A stretch of 26,236 bases of DNA from a virus: IMG/VR virus record IMGVR_UViG_3300021138_000146, positions 1 through 26,236 of that record. The stretch is one strand, 5' to 3'. The stretch's first letter is position 1; each line of letters begins with the position of its first letter. A program made the position numbers and the translations under genes. The notes beneath the pieces are model-generated. The model made no database searches and was not told where the DNA came from. It worked only from the letters and a program-made list of their open reading frames with translations. Shown in pieces: positions 20,491-26,236 of this stretch.

Positions 20491-21591
20491 TTACTTGTCA
20501 CTCTCAACGATGTACTTGCCGTAAGTCTTGTGGAACTGATCAAAGTTCTTGAGTTGGGTCGGCTCAATCGGCAACTGATAAGTCTTGAGTGCGATCTTAG
20601 CACCCATGATCACCAACTCAGTCTCAAAGTTCGCCATGATGTAAGTAAAGAAGTTCGACGCCATGACATGGAACTCCTTCATGTCCACCCGCTTGTTCTG
20701 AACAGCATCACGCAACTCGTAGCACATAGAAACGGTCAGCGAGTACATTGCCGAGATTTCCTTGACTGCAAGATCCTTCACCTTGCCCTTGAGAATATCC
20801 TCGGGGTTGGGCATCTTGCCCGAAAACTGACGATGCTTCATGAACTTGAGAGCAAGACCGTCACCGATAGCACCCGCAATCAGATTGTGCAGAGTATCGG
20901 CATCGGTGTCCTCATCATTGAGCAAGTCACTCACAAAGCACCAAGTACGCGGGGTAGCGAACGCACGATTTGCCGACTTAGCATCGAAGTCGTGCAGGTC
21001 CTGCTTAGCGAACGACAGATAACCAACCACGTCCTTGTGAATGCCCTTAGTGACAGCCCATGCCTGCCAAGCATTGAAGTCAGCCCGCATTTCAAGATGC
21101 AAGAACCGATTAGCAAGCGGCATCGGCATGCGATAAGTAACGCCCTTGTCGGTGTCACGATTACCAGCAGCAACGATCACCACGTTATCGGGCAACTTGT
21201 ACTTGCCAACGCGACGGTTGAGAATCAACTGATAGCCCGCTGCCTGAACAGCAGGGGGAGCCGAATTCATCTCATCCAAGAACAAGACAACAATCGGGTA
21301 CTGAGAAGCCAGTTCCTCAGTCGGGAGATCGACAGGGGCAGCCCAGTCCATCTTGTTGATATCCTTGTTATAGAACGGGATACCACGAATGTCAGTGGGT
21401 TCCATCTGCGCCATACGCAAATCGATCATAAGACCGCCAAGTTCATCAGTAATCTGCTCGACTACCTCAGACTTGCCGATACCCATCGTACCCCAAAGAA
21501 ACACGGGTCGCTTTGCCTTGAACGCCTTCAAAAGAGCCTTACGGGCTTGAACGCTCGTAATGGTGTTGTTATCAGAAATCGCAGTCGCCAT
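20491..21591 (-). CDS. MoxR-type AAA+ ATPase
   Basis: 366 residues. Walker A GTMGIGKS is at 34-41, Walker B VVLFLDEMN at 101-109 and sensor-1 VVIVAAGNRDTD at 137-148, with the MoxR-style insert between (RGIPFYNKDINKMDWAAP). The C-terminal ~150 residues are the helical lid. It probably remodels or activates a protein partner together with the metallopeptidase/VWA protein encoded next. The ATG has a weak AAAGG ten bases upstream and a strong promoter at 21644-21671. Codon use is C/G-rich at third positions. Confidence 0.88.
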   Translation of the reverse strand: MATAISDNNTITSVQARKALLKAFKAKRPVFLWGTMGIGKSEVVEQITDELGGLMIDLRMAQMEPTDIRGIPFYNKDINKMDWAAPVDLPTEELASQYPIVVLFLDEMNSAPPAVQAAGYQLILNRRVGKYKLPDNVVIVAAGNRDTDKGVTYRMPMPLANRFLHLEMRADFNAWQAWAVTKGIHKDVVGYLSFAKQDLHDFDAKSANRAFATPRTWCFVSDLLNDEDTDADTLHNLIAGAIGDGLALKFMKHRQFSGKMPNPEDILKGKVKDLAVKEISAMYSLTVSMCYELRDAVQNKRVDMKEFHVMASNFFTYIMANFETELVIMGAKIALKTYQLPIEPTQLKNFDQFHKTYGKYIVESDK

Positions 21592-21643
21592 ATAAGTATG
21601 TACCTTTAGTAAGAGTGAATCAACAACATCAACTTATGAATCT

Positions 21644-21671
21644 ATTATACAGAAGTCGCAGGGAAATGCAA
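21644..21671 (-). promoter_or_regulatory. sigma70-like early promoter of the MoxR gene
   Basis: TTGCAT (21671-21666), 16-base spacer, perfect TATAAT (21649-21644). The block TTCTGTATAAT is the same as at the promoter of the other AAA+ gene (1089-1117), pointing to a shared early class. Confidence 0.75.
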
Positions 21672-21700
21672 GAACTTTTTGGCTCTGTAAGTCATTGATT

Positions 21701-21973
21701 CTATTGCATTAAAATTTGGATCAAAATAAGTTTGTCCAAATATACCATCGCATCCTGGATTTTCTTGCGCTGGTCTGGGATTTTTCGGGGATTTTTGGTC
21801 TGTCGGGCCTTGACTTCGAGGCTAGCCAATTCACTGATCATACCGGAAATGTTTTCATACAGCGTCCAAAGATCCCGTTTGAAACGGGTACATTCAGATT
21901 TGTACATTCGGTCGCCCATTGCGCCCAAAACTTTTCGGGCTTCTATCGCAGTCTCAAACTCAAACTCGTCCAT
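21701..21973 (-). CDS. small helical protein, 90 aa
   Basis: 90 residues, almost entirely helical, starting acidic (MDEFEFETAIEARKVLGAMG) with a basic middle (KARQTKNPRKIPDQRKK). The ATG overlaps the stop of the 958-aa gene by one base (TAATG), so it is coupled to it. I do not recognise it; it could be a partner or packaging adaptor of the large protein, by position only. Confidence 0.6.
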   Translation of the reverse strand: MDEFEFETAIEARKVLGAMGDRMYKSECTRFKRDLWTLYENISGMISELASLEVKARQTKNPRKIPDQRKKIQDAMVYLDKLILIQILMQ

Positions 21974-24849
21974 TATACTTTCCCGTCTGGTCTCGCTGTT
22001 GGGGGAATTCCTGCTCTACTGATTTTGTTTCCAAATCGTTTAGCATTCTTACGCATTGTATCAGGATGGACATCCAATGTCAAGGCGGTTTTGTATCTGG
22101 GGTCGTTTCTTTGGGCATAACTGGGAATGTAGCCTGAGGCTTCTTCAAGTGATATGTTGACTTTCTTTATCCTATTAGGTTCAATAATAGTGTCAATTAT
22201 CAATTCATATCCTGCACCTTTGGAAATGTGATCTTCCAATCCAGAGGTATCTATCTTTAGCATCGTGAGTGGTTCATCTTCGAATTCATCACCTAACCAA
22301 TTCATCACTGCATCTTCTGCTGCCAGCCTACTAGGAAATACATAGATTCCAGATTTTTCTCTCATTATTTTATTTGATCTGTCTCCTATGCCGGGTTTTA
22401 AACCTTCTTTGGCGATCGATTTTATATTTTTAGTGGGAGTTACATGATATACAATTTTTGGAATATCTTCCGAGGCTTCTGTCACGTTCTGTGTATTACC
22501 AGACACACTAAACAGTGGTCCAGGTACTACTACACGACTCTTTTCAGCATACAAACCTTTGTTCCAGTTATCGATAATTTCAGAAGTTAAGTGTCTGCTT
22601 CTGTAACCGCTCATAGGGAACAAGTGAACTTCTACAGGATCGTCACCTTCATGCTTTAAGATAGTTTTCATGCGGTGTCTGCCTTCATGACCACCAATTC
22701 TAGCCGCCATGCTATAATCACCTTTCTCCCAGTCTTCGGGCATCAGAACATAAAGAAAAGGTGCACCAATCGCACCACCAGACTTTATATGATTTGTCAT
22801 TTCTTCATCAGGTTCAGTATGGGTAGGTGCTGCTAATTTCAAGAATATACTTGGTCGCATTTTAACTCGCAACCCAAAATAGTCTACATCTTGATTATGA
22901 GGTACTGCTCCCCATCCTTTAACATTGTCTATAGTAACTTCATCTAACGGCTCTGATGAATCATCTAACGGGTCTGATAAGTCTACATACTTGATAGGTA
23001 CATTTCTAACTGCGGCTGCTAGCGCACGATGTTGTCCATCGATGATTTTATTATCATCGATTACAATTACTTCATCTGATAAATCAGGATCACTAACATA
23101 GTGAGTAAAGGTATCCATCTGTTCATCGTCTAAACGGTCTACTAAATCATCAATATGTTCAACACGGTATTGACCAAGCAAATGTATCTTTACTTTATGC
23201 TTAGGCATAGTTTTGATGACTAATGGCTTTTTTAAATCTCTAGTAGAAACATAATTCCAAAATATTTCATCACGTTCAGGCAACTTATTACCGTACATTT
23301 TTTGTAAGGTAGTTCGTTCTTCTGTTATAGTATTAGATGAGGTTAATTTTCTAAGTGCATCAGAAGTCAAAGGTACTGCATCTATTATATTCTCTGGCTT
23401 AACTCTGCCATGTCTCTTTAACGCATTGCCTTTATAAGCAACCATTGGCGCAGTATCTTTTTCCCAATCGTTATCATCAGTGAACTTAACGATTGATATT
23501 TTGCCGGTGCCCAGTTTCTTGTGTAATTCCCAATCCATTTTACCCGCCCAACTTTGAGCGTCGGGAAGATTGTCAAACGCAAATATTTCACCACCGCCGT
23601 AACGTTCCCCTGTGCCTGCTTGCACCCAGTTACTAGGCTGTAATGGTAAAATACCTTTCTTCTTTATTCGAGGAACATTATCTGTAGTCGTAACATGATA
23701 GAACACTTTTTCTTTAGGAGCAGTCTCTTCTGAAATATCAGTTTTATATCCAACGTGTTTTAAAAAGTGTTGGATATCTGCTTCACTGTAACCTAGCAAT
23801 CTGCCTAATTGAACATGATATGATGCCGGAGCCTCATCGGGACTTCCTAAAGTAGCAAGCATCAGTCGTTTTATACTTTTAGCCACATTAGGGTCTTTAC
23901 TAACTATAATCATTGGAGCAGTGCTAGCCCAAATACTACCTTTTCGTGGAGGTATTTTGCTCATGTCTATAGTTTCTACTGTCCAATTATTTTTCTGTAT
24001 GGCGTTCTGCCATACTTTTTCATTTAAATCGGTATAATCTATGATAGCAGCAGGCTTATCCCCATGTAACATTAATTTTAATTCTTTTTTTTCATGCGGG
24101 CCTATTGTTTCTTTGATAGTTTCAGGATTCTGATACATGTTTTCAAAACTTAGTTTTGCACTATGCAACTTGTCTCGCAAGTCATATAACTTTTGCAAGT
24201 ATCCTTGATTCTTTACCATCTTGTATGCTAAGTTTTCAGGCCCGAATTCACCAAAGTTAGCCAAACCTGCTTTACGATATTGCTTTATCTTTTTTAGTAC
24301 CTTGCTGACTCTTTTAAGGTCTCGTTCTTTTAGTGCAAGTTCACAAAAACTTTTTAGTTGTTGATACTTGGCTCTAGTATTGTTTTGATCAAAGTTTGCC
24401 CTGCGCTTTAGTGGGAATTTTATCCAGTGATCATTCATTATACTGTATTCGCCCAATGACACATGCGGATCACTTGCCGGCTGAACATACAATTCTACTG
24501 GAATGTCTTTTATTGTTATGTCGTGCTTATCATTATAGACTGTCTTTTTAGCATTGAATAGTTCTTGATAAACCTCATCATTGTTAAATTGATCCATGTC
24601 TACGATAACGTGCAAGTCGATATCACTATGCGGGGTGTAAGAATATGCAGCATTAGACCCTGACATGGTAACATCTTTGACTTTAAATGGACTGACTCCT
24701 AAATTGTTCAAAAAGTCTTCTGCTATTGCTAACAGTTTTTTTCTAATTACAGGGTTTAAGTGCTGCCCGTGAAAAAGAGATGGATTTAGCTGGTCGTGAA
24801 ACTTGACCGCATCTGACATTTTGAAGGAATGGAGTTCTTTGAGATTCAT
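21973..24849 (-). CDS. multi-domain putative effector polyprotein (NTase, ART-like, ParB-like modules)
   Basis: 958 residues. Modules: (1) 1-~245 nucleotidyltransferase, with GSN at 64-66, the acid pair in SDIDLHVIVD (75-84) and E119; (2) ~250-370 unknown; (3) ~378-505 ADP-ribosyltransferase-like, FYHVT at 383-387 and GEIFAFDN; (4) ~511-632 ParB/sulfiredoxin-like, IIDGQHRALAAA at 602-613; (5) ~640-785 a second DGxHR-like module, GGHEGRHRMK at 719-728; (6) ~796-896 a second ART-like module, VYHVTP at 800-805 and SGIYVFPS; (7) 904-958 a basic end (EASGYIPSYAQRNDPRYKTA...). Between successive modules stand IKE247, ISE374, ITE510, LDE637, VTE791 and LEE903. The start has no Shine-Dalgarno and TAAATA 4 bases upstream. 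Packaged, proteolysed effectors (compare T4 Alt) are inferred. Confidence 0.75.
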   Translation of the reverse strand: MNLKELHSFKMSDAVKFHDQLNPSLFHGQHLNPVIRKKLLAIAEDFLNNLGVSPFKVKDVTMSGSNAAYSYTPHSDIDLHVIVDMDQFNNDEVYQELFNAKKTVYNDKHDITIKDIPVELYVQPASDPHVSLGEYSIMNDHWIKFPLKRRANFDQNNTRAKYQQLKSFCELALKERDLKRVSKVLKKIKQYRKAGLANFGEFGPENLAYKMVKNQGYLQKLYDLRDKLHSAKLSFENMYQNPETIKETIGPHEKKELKLMLHGDKPAAIIDYTDLNEKVWQNAIQKNNWTVETIDMSKIPPRKGSIWASTAPMIIVSKDPNVAKSIKRLMLATLGSPDEAPASYHVQLGRLLGYSEADIQHFLKHVGYKTDISEETAPKEKVFYHVTTTDNVPRIKKKGILPLQPSNWVQAGTGERYGGGEIFAFDNLPDAQSWAGKMDWELHKKLGTGKISIVKFTDDNDWEKDTAPMVAYKGNALKRHGRVKPENIIDAVPLTSDALRKLTSSNTITEERTTLQKMYGNKLPERDEIFWNYVSTRDLKKPLVIKTMPKHKVKIHLLGQYRVEHIDDLVDRLDDEQMDTFTHYVSDPDLSDEVIVIDDNKIIDGQHRALAAAVRNVPIKYVDLSDPLDDSSEPLDEVTIDNVKGWGAVPHNQDVDYFGLRVKMRPSIFLKLAAPTHTEPDEEMTNHIKSGGAIGAPFLYVLMPEDWEKGDYSMAARIGGHEGRHRMKTILKHEGDDPVEVHLFPMSGYRSRHLTSEIIDNWNKGLYAEKSRVVVPGPLFSVSGNTQNVTEASEDIPKIVYHVTPTKNIKSIAKEGLKPGIGDRSNKIMREKSGIYVFPSRLAAEDAVMNWLGDEFEDEPLTMLKIDTSGLEDHISKGAGYELIIDTIIEPNRIKKVNISLEEASGYIPSYAQRNDPRYKTALTLDVHPDTMRKNAKRFGNKISRAGIPPTARPDGKV

Positions 24850-24853
24850 CTAC

Positions 24854-24859
24854 TATTTA
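24854..24859 (-). promoter_or_regulatory. late-promoter-like TAAATA four bases before ATG (958-aa gene)
   Basis: The minus strand reads AGAATAAATAGTAG directly before the ATG at 24849. It overlaps the stop of the preceding gene; no Shine-Dalgarno is present. Confidence 0.5.
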
Positions 24860-25297
24860 TTCTAACGTCAAATGCACTCTGGGTTCTAGCCCCGCGTTGA
24901 TAAAGCTGTGTCCTTTGCCTTTGTTTACAGTATAGATTGTCCCGTCGGCGGGCAGATGAAACGTATTATTCTCGTATACAGTCCAGCAACCCCCGTTAGT
25001 CACAAGTGGAATGTGATGACTGTACTTGTCAGATGTTAGTGACCACGGTAGTGCAGTATTAGGTCGCAGCACTTCGTAAGTTATGATGTTGAACAAAACC
25101 GACTTTCTGATATATTCTATAATATTGACTGTGTATTCCAACAAATCAGCTTCTTTAGCATACTGATTGTCTTTCATTAAGTAAAATTTGTTGTCTTGAA
25201 TTCGGTCTTTGATAACTTCGTAGTCAAACGTCATTTTATTAAGGTTGACTGACACACCTTGAAGTTTAGCTACGTAAGAGACATATAAGGGAATCAT
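24857..25297 (-). CDS. aspartyl/asparaginyl hydroxylase-like protein (2OG-Fe(II) type)
   Basis: 146 residues from ATG 25297. The frame is open further upstream but runs into the tmRNA terminator. The C-terminal half has the look of the aspartyl/asparaginyl beta-hydroxylase family: SHHIPLVTN (93-101), then GTIYTVNKGKGHSFINAG (119-136) and RVHL (140-143). H94/H95 and H130 would be metal ligands and R140 the 2-oxoglutarate-binding residue. The acidic metal ligand is not obvious. T4-like phages of aquatic bacteria often carry 2OG-Fe(II) oxygenases. Substrate unknown. No Shine-Dalgarno; a full TATAAATA lies just upstream. Confidence 0.6.
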   Translation of the reverse strand: MIPLYVSYVAKLQGVSVNLNKMTFDYEVIKDRIQDNKFYLMKDNQYAKEADLLEYTVNIIEYIRKSVLFNIITYEVLRPNTALPWSLTSDKYSHHIPLVTNGGCWTVYENNTFHLPADGTIYTVNKGKGHSFINAGLEPRVHLTLE

Positions 25298-25302
25298 ACC
25301 AA

Positions 25303-25310
25303 TATTTATA
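25303..25310 (-). promoter_or_regulatory. full T4-type late promoter TATAAATA five bases before ATG
   Basis: TATAAATA (25310-25303) then TTGGT then ATG at 25297. It directly follows the T-rich end of the tmRNA terminator. This is the best match to the T4 late consensus in the window. Confidence 0.6.
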
Positions 25311-25338
25311 AAAGAAAAGGCTCTTGCGAGCCTTTTCT
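25311..25338 (-). terminator. Rho-independent terminator of the tmRNA transcript
   Basis: A perfect 11-bp stem AGAAAAGGCTC / GAGCCTTTTCT (25328-25338 with 25313-25323) has a GCAA tetraloop on the minus strand and is followed by TTTATA. The A-rich/T-rich arms make it work best for minus-strand transcription. Confidence 0.8.
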
Positions 25339-25565
25339 GGTTATTATTTGACAAGGTTACCAACCCCGGCTTAGCAAGTTTTTTAGGCCGCTAAAGCGTA
25401 AACGCTATCGTTAGCATTTATATGTTTTGCTATATTAACGACATTCGCCTGTCGAGCGCATTTTGACTATTACTTACCTTGTCGAAACCGATATGCCCCA
25501 TAGTTGGTGGAGCATCGGGGAATCGAACCCCGGTCCAAGACACCTTTACTTAAATGTTTACGCTG
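25339..25565 (-). ncRNA. ssrA: permuted (two-piece) tmRNA
   Basis: Order on the minus strand: acceptor piece, 5 bases (ACTAT, 25504-25500), coding piece. The acceptor piece has T-stem CGGGG/CCCCG with loop TTCGATT (25532-25516), ATGCTCC (25515-25509), A, and an encoded CCA (25507-25505). The coding piece starts GGGGCAT (25499-25493), which pairs with ATGCTCC over 7 bp with a G-U at pair 3, the alanine identity signal. The conserved GGTTTCGACA follows. CAAGGTA (25481-25475) pairs with TGTCTTG (25542-25536), giving the P2 helix across the two pieces. A PK1-like structure (CGACA...TGTCG) precedes the tag frame GCT AAC GAT AGC GTT TAC GCT TTA GCG GCC TAA (25415-25383), reading ANDSVYALAA; an in-frame GCA at 25430 would add AKHIN. 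The 5' end of the acceptor piece is not certain. Confidence 0.9.
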
Positions 25566-25568
25566 TTT

Positions 25569-26030
25569 TTAATCCCATACTCTTTTACCAGTAACGGGAT
25601 CTTTGTGCCACGATTTTCCTTTAAAGAATTTACCATAATCATTTCCTAACTTTTGATTAGAAACATTTTGTTTAAATTCCTCTGATCTGGTTTTACCTTT
25701 AGACTTAGATGGTTTTCCTTTCAAACTTTTGCTAATTTTTAGTTTAGATTCTTCACTATGTTTTCTTCCTTTTTGAAAGACAGAAATTTTTGATTTACTT
25801 TCTTCAGTATGTTTCCTACCACGCCAACTTCTTATTAATTCGTTAATTCTTTCTTCGTCTTTTATAATCCCAGATAAACTTAACCATGCTACACGATCTT
25901 GCCATCTACCGTATTGTTCAAATAATAACCTATGAGCTTCGGCATGTTCTGCCACAGTAAGTTCAACTAGATTAGAAGGATCATCTGTTCCTCCTGCATG
26001 TCTAGGTATTATGTGGTGTTTGTGCAGCAT
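25569..26030 (-). CDS. HNH homing endonuclease with NUMOD3 repeats, inserted at the tmRNA gene
   Basis: 153 residues. The HNH domain is at the N-terminus (LHKHHIIPRHAGGTDDPSNL at 2-21 and AEHAEAHRLL at 27-36), followed by a helical linker and three NUMOD3-type DNA-binding repeats (GRKHTEESKSKIS 71-83, GRKHSEESKLKIS 88-100, GKTRSEEFKQNVS 112-124). It ends 4 bases before the tmRNA acceptor piece and is flanked by two copies of a 30-bp piece of the tmRNA. The ATG has no Shine-Dalgarno and TAAATA 4 bases upstream. Confidence 0.85.
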   Translation of the reverse strand: MLHKHHIIPRHAGGTDDPSNLVELTVAEHAEAHRLLFEQYGRWQDRVAWLSLSGIIKDEERINELIRSWRGRKHTEESKSKISVFQKGRKHSEESKLKISKSLKGKPSKSKGKTRSEEFKQNVSNQKLGNDYGKFFKGKSWHKDPVTGKRVWD

Positions 26031-26034
26031 AAAG

Positions 26035-26040
26035 TATTTA
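26035..26040 (-). promoter_or_regulatory. late-promoter-like TAAATA four bases before ATG (HNH/NUMOD3 gene)
   Basis: The minus strand reads GCATAAATACTTT directly before the ATG at 26030; no Shine-Dalgarno. Confidence 0.5.
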
Positions 26041-26052
26041 TGCTATACGGTA

Positions 26053-26082
26053 GGTCCAAGACGCCTTTACTTAAGAGTTTAC
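26053..26082 (-). repeat. 30-bp direct repeat of the tmRNA acceptor piece (partner at 25532-25561)
   Basis: The plus-strand copies at 26053-26082 and 25532-25561 (both beginning GGTCCAAGAC and ending GTTTAC) agree at 27 of 30 bases. They flank the HNH/NUMOD3 gene. The copy at 25532-25561 contains the P2 strand and the first T-stem base of the functional tmRNA; the copy at 26053 continues instead into TACCG. Confidence 0.8.
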
Positions 26083-26220
26083 TACCATTAAAATTACTTA
26101 TCTATCGTACCACTGTATACTTGGGTTTGGAGACCGACCCAAGACGCCTTTACTTAAGAGTTTACTACCATTAAAATTACTTATCTATCGTACCACTGTA
26201 TACTTGGGTTTGGAGACCGA
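26056..26220. repeat. 83-bp tandem repeat, two copies
   Basis: The unit starting CCAAGACGCC at 26056 repeats at 26139 with apparently complete identity to 26220. On the minus strand each unit ends in the tmRNA-like block AAGTAAAGGCGTCTTGG. A hairpin CTTGGGT/ACCCAAG with a 10-base loop forms across the junction. The unit may be the ancestral 5' part of the tmRNA acceptor piece, duplicated. The array reaches close to the window end, so more copies may lie outside. Confidence 0.8.
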
Positions 26221-26236
26221 CTTGCCTTCTTGTTTG

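Noticed and set aside
19570-21609. Long plus-strand open frames (289 and 359 codons) opposite the VWA and MoxR genes
   Set aside because: They are mirror images of genes with clear domains. They arise because C/G-rich third positions remove stops on the other strand. They have no ribosome-binding sites or recognisable motifs.
25298-25363. Upstream extension of the hydroxylase-like gene
   Set aside because: It would run through the tmRNA terminator hairpin and the late promoter. The ATG at 25297 fits the promoter spacing.
26056-26220. CRISPR array
   Set aside because: Only two copies of an 83-bp unit with no spacers between them; the units resemble part of the tmRNA.

Overview
The window is a stretch of a T4-type (myovirus-like) phage genome. 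The evidence is a large terminase with a gp17-like ATPase and nuclease, a gp32-type single-stranded DNA-binding protein, a UvsX recombinase with a UvsY-like mediator, and repeated TAAATA motifs resembling the T4 late promoter (TATAAATA). Host clues are indirect. There is a small protein of the BPSL0761 family, known mainly from Burkholderia and relatives, and a phage tmRNA whose predicted tag (ANDSVYALAA) resembles beta/gamma-proteobacterial tags. I infer a beta-proteobacterial host, possibly freshwater, with moderate to low confidence.

Layout, almost all on the minus strand, so transcription runs right to left. (1) 26236-25300: an 83-bp tandem repeat, an HNH/NUMOD3 homing endonuclease gene, then a circularly permuted (two-piece) tmRNA gene with a terminator. 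(2) 25297-21701: a short hydroxylase-like protein, a 958-residue multi-domain protein (nucleotidyltransferase, two ADP-ribosyltransferase-like and two ParB/DGxHR-like modules) and a small helical protein. (3) 21591-19123: a MoxR-type AAA+ ATPase and a metallopeptidase/VWA protein with GC-richer codons and sigma70-type promoters. (4) 18546-19172: an HNH homing endonuclease on the plus strand. (5) 18432-5986: late genes, comprising small unknown proteins, a likely coiled-coil virion or accessory protein, structural proteins, a GH19 lysozyme, a methyltransferase, the terminase, and 925- and 265-residue unknown proteins. A two-gene spanin-like lysis cassette sits in this block on the plus strand (15614-16335). 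(6) 5841-1887: the recombination operon gp32, BPSL0761-like, UvsX, two unknowns, UvsY-like and one more unknown. (7) 1848-8: early-type small genes and another AAA+ ATPase, each with its own sigma70-like promoter.

Regulation looks split. Early and recombination genes have TTGACA/TTGCAT-N16/17-TATAAT promoters and Shine-Dalgarno sites. Many late genes instead have TAAATA placed exactly 4-5 bases before the ATG with no Shine-Dalgarno, which predicts leaderless late mRNAs.

Most interesting points: (a) the 958-residue protein reads as a string of effector domains separated by [ILV]-x-E sites like those cut by the T4 prohead protease, and two neighbouring late proteins begin with sequences like the T4 capsid-targeting peptide; (b) the terminase carries an intein immediately after the Walker A lysine, and a complete Vsr/EDxHD-like endonuclease gene lies inside the intein in a different frame while the terminase frame also stays open; (c) the phage tmRNA is permuted with only 5 bases between its two pieces, and an endonuclease gene has entered its acceptor piece, flanked by a 30-bp repeat of it.
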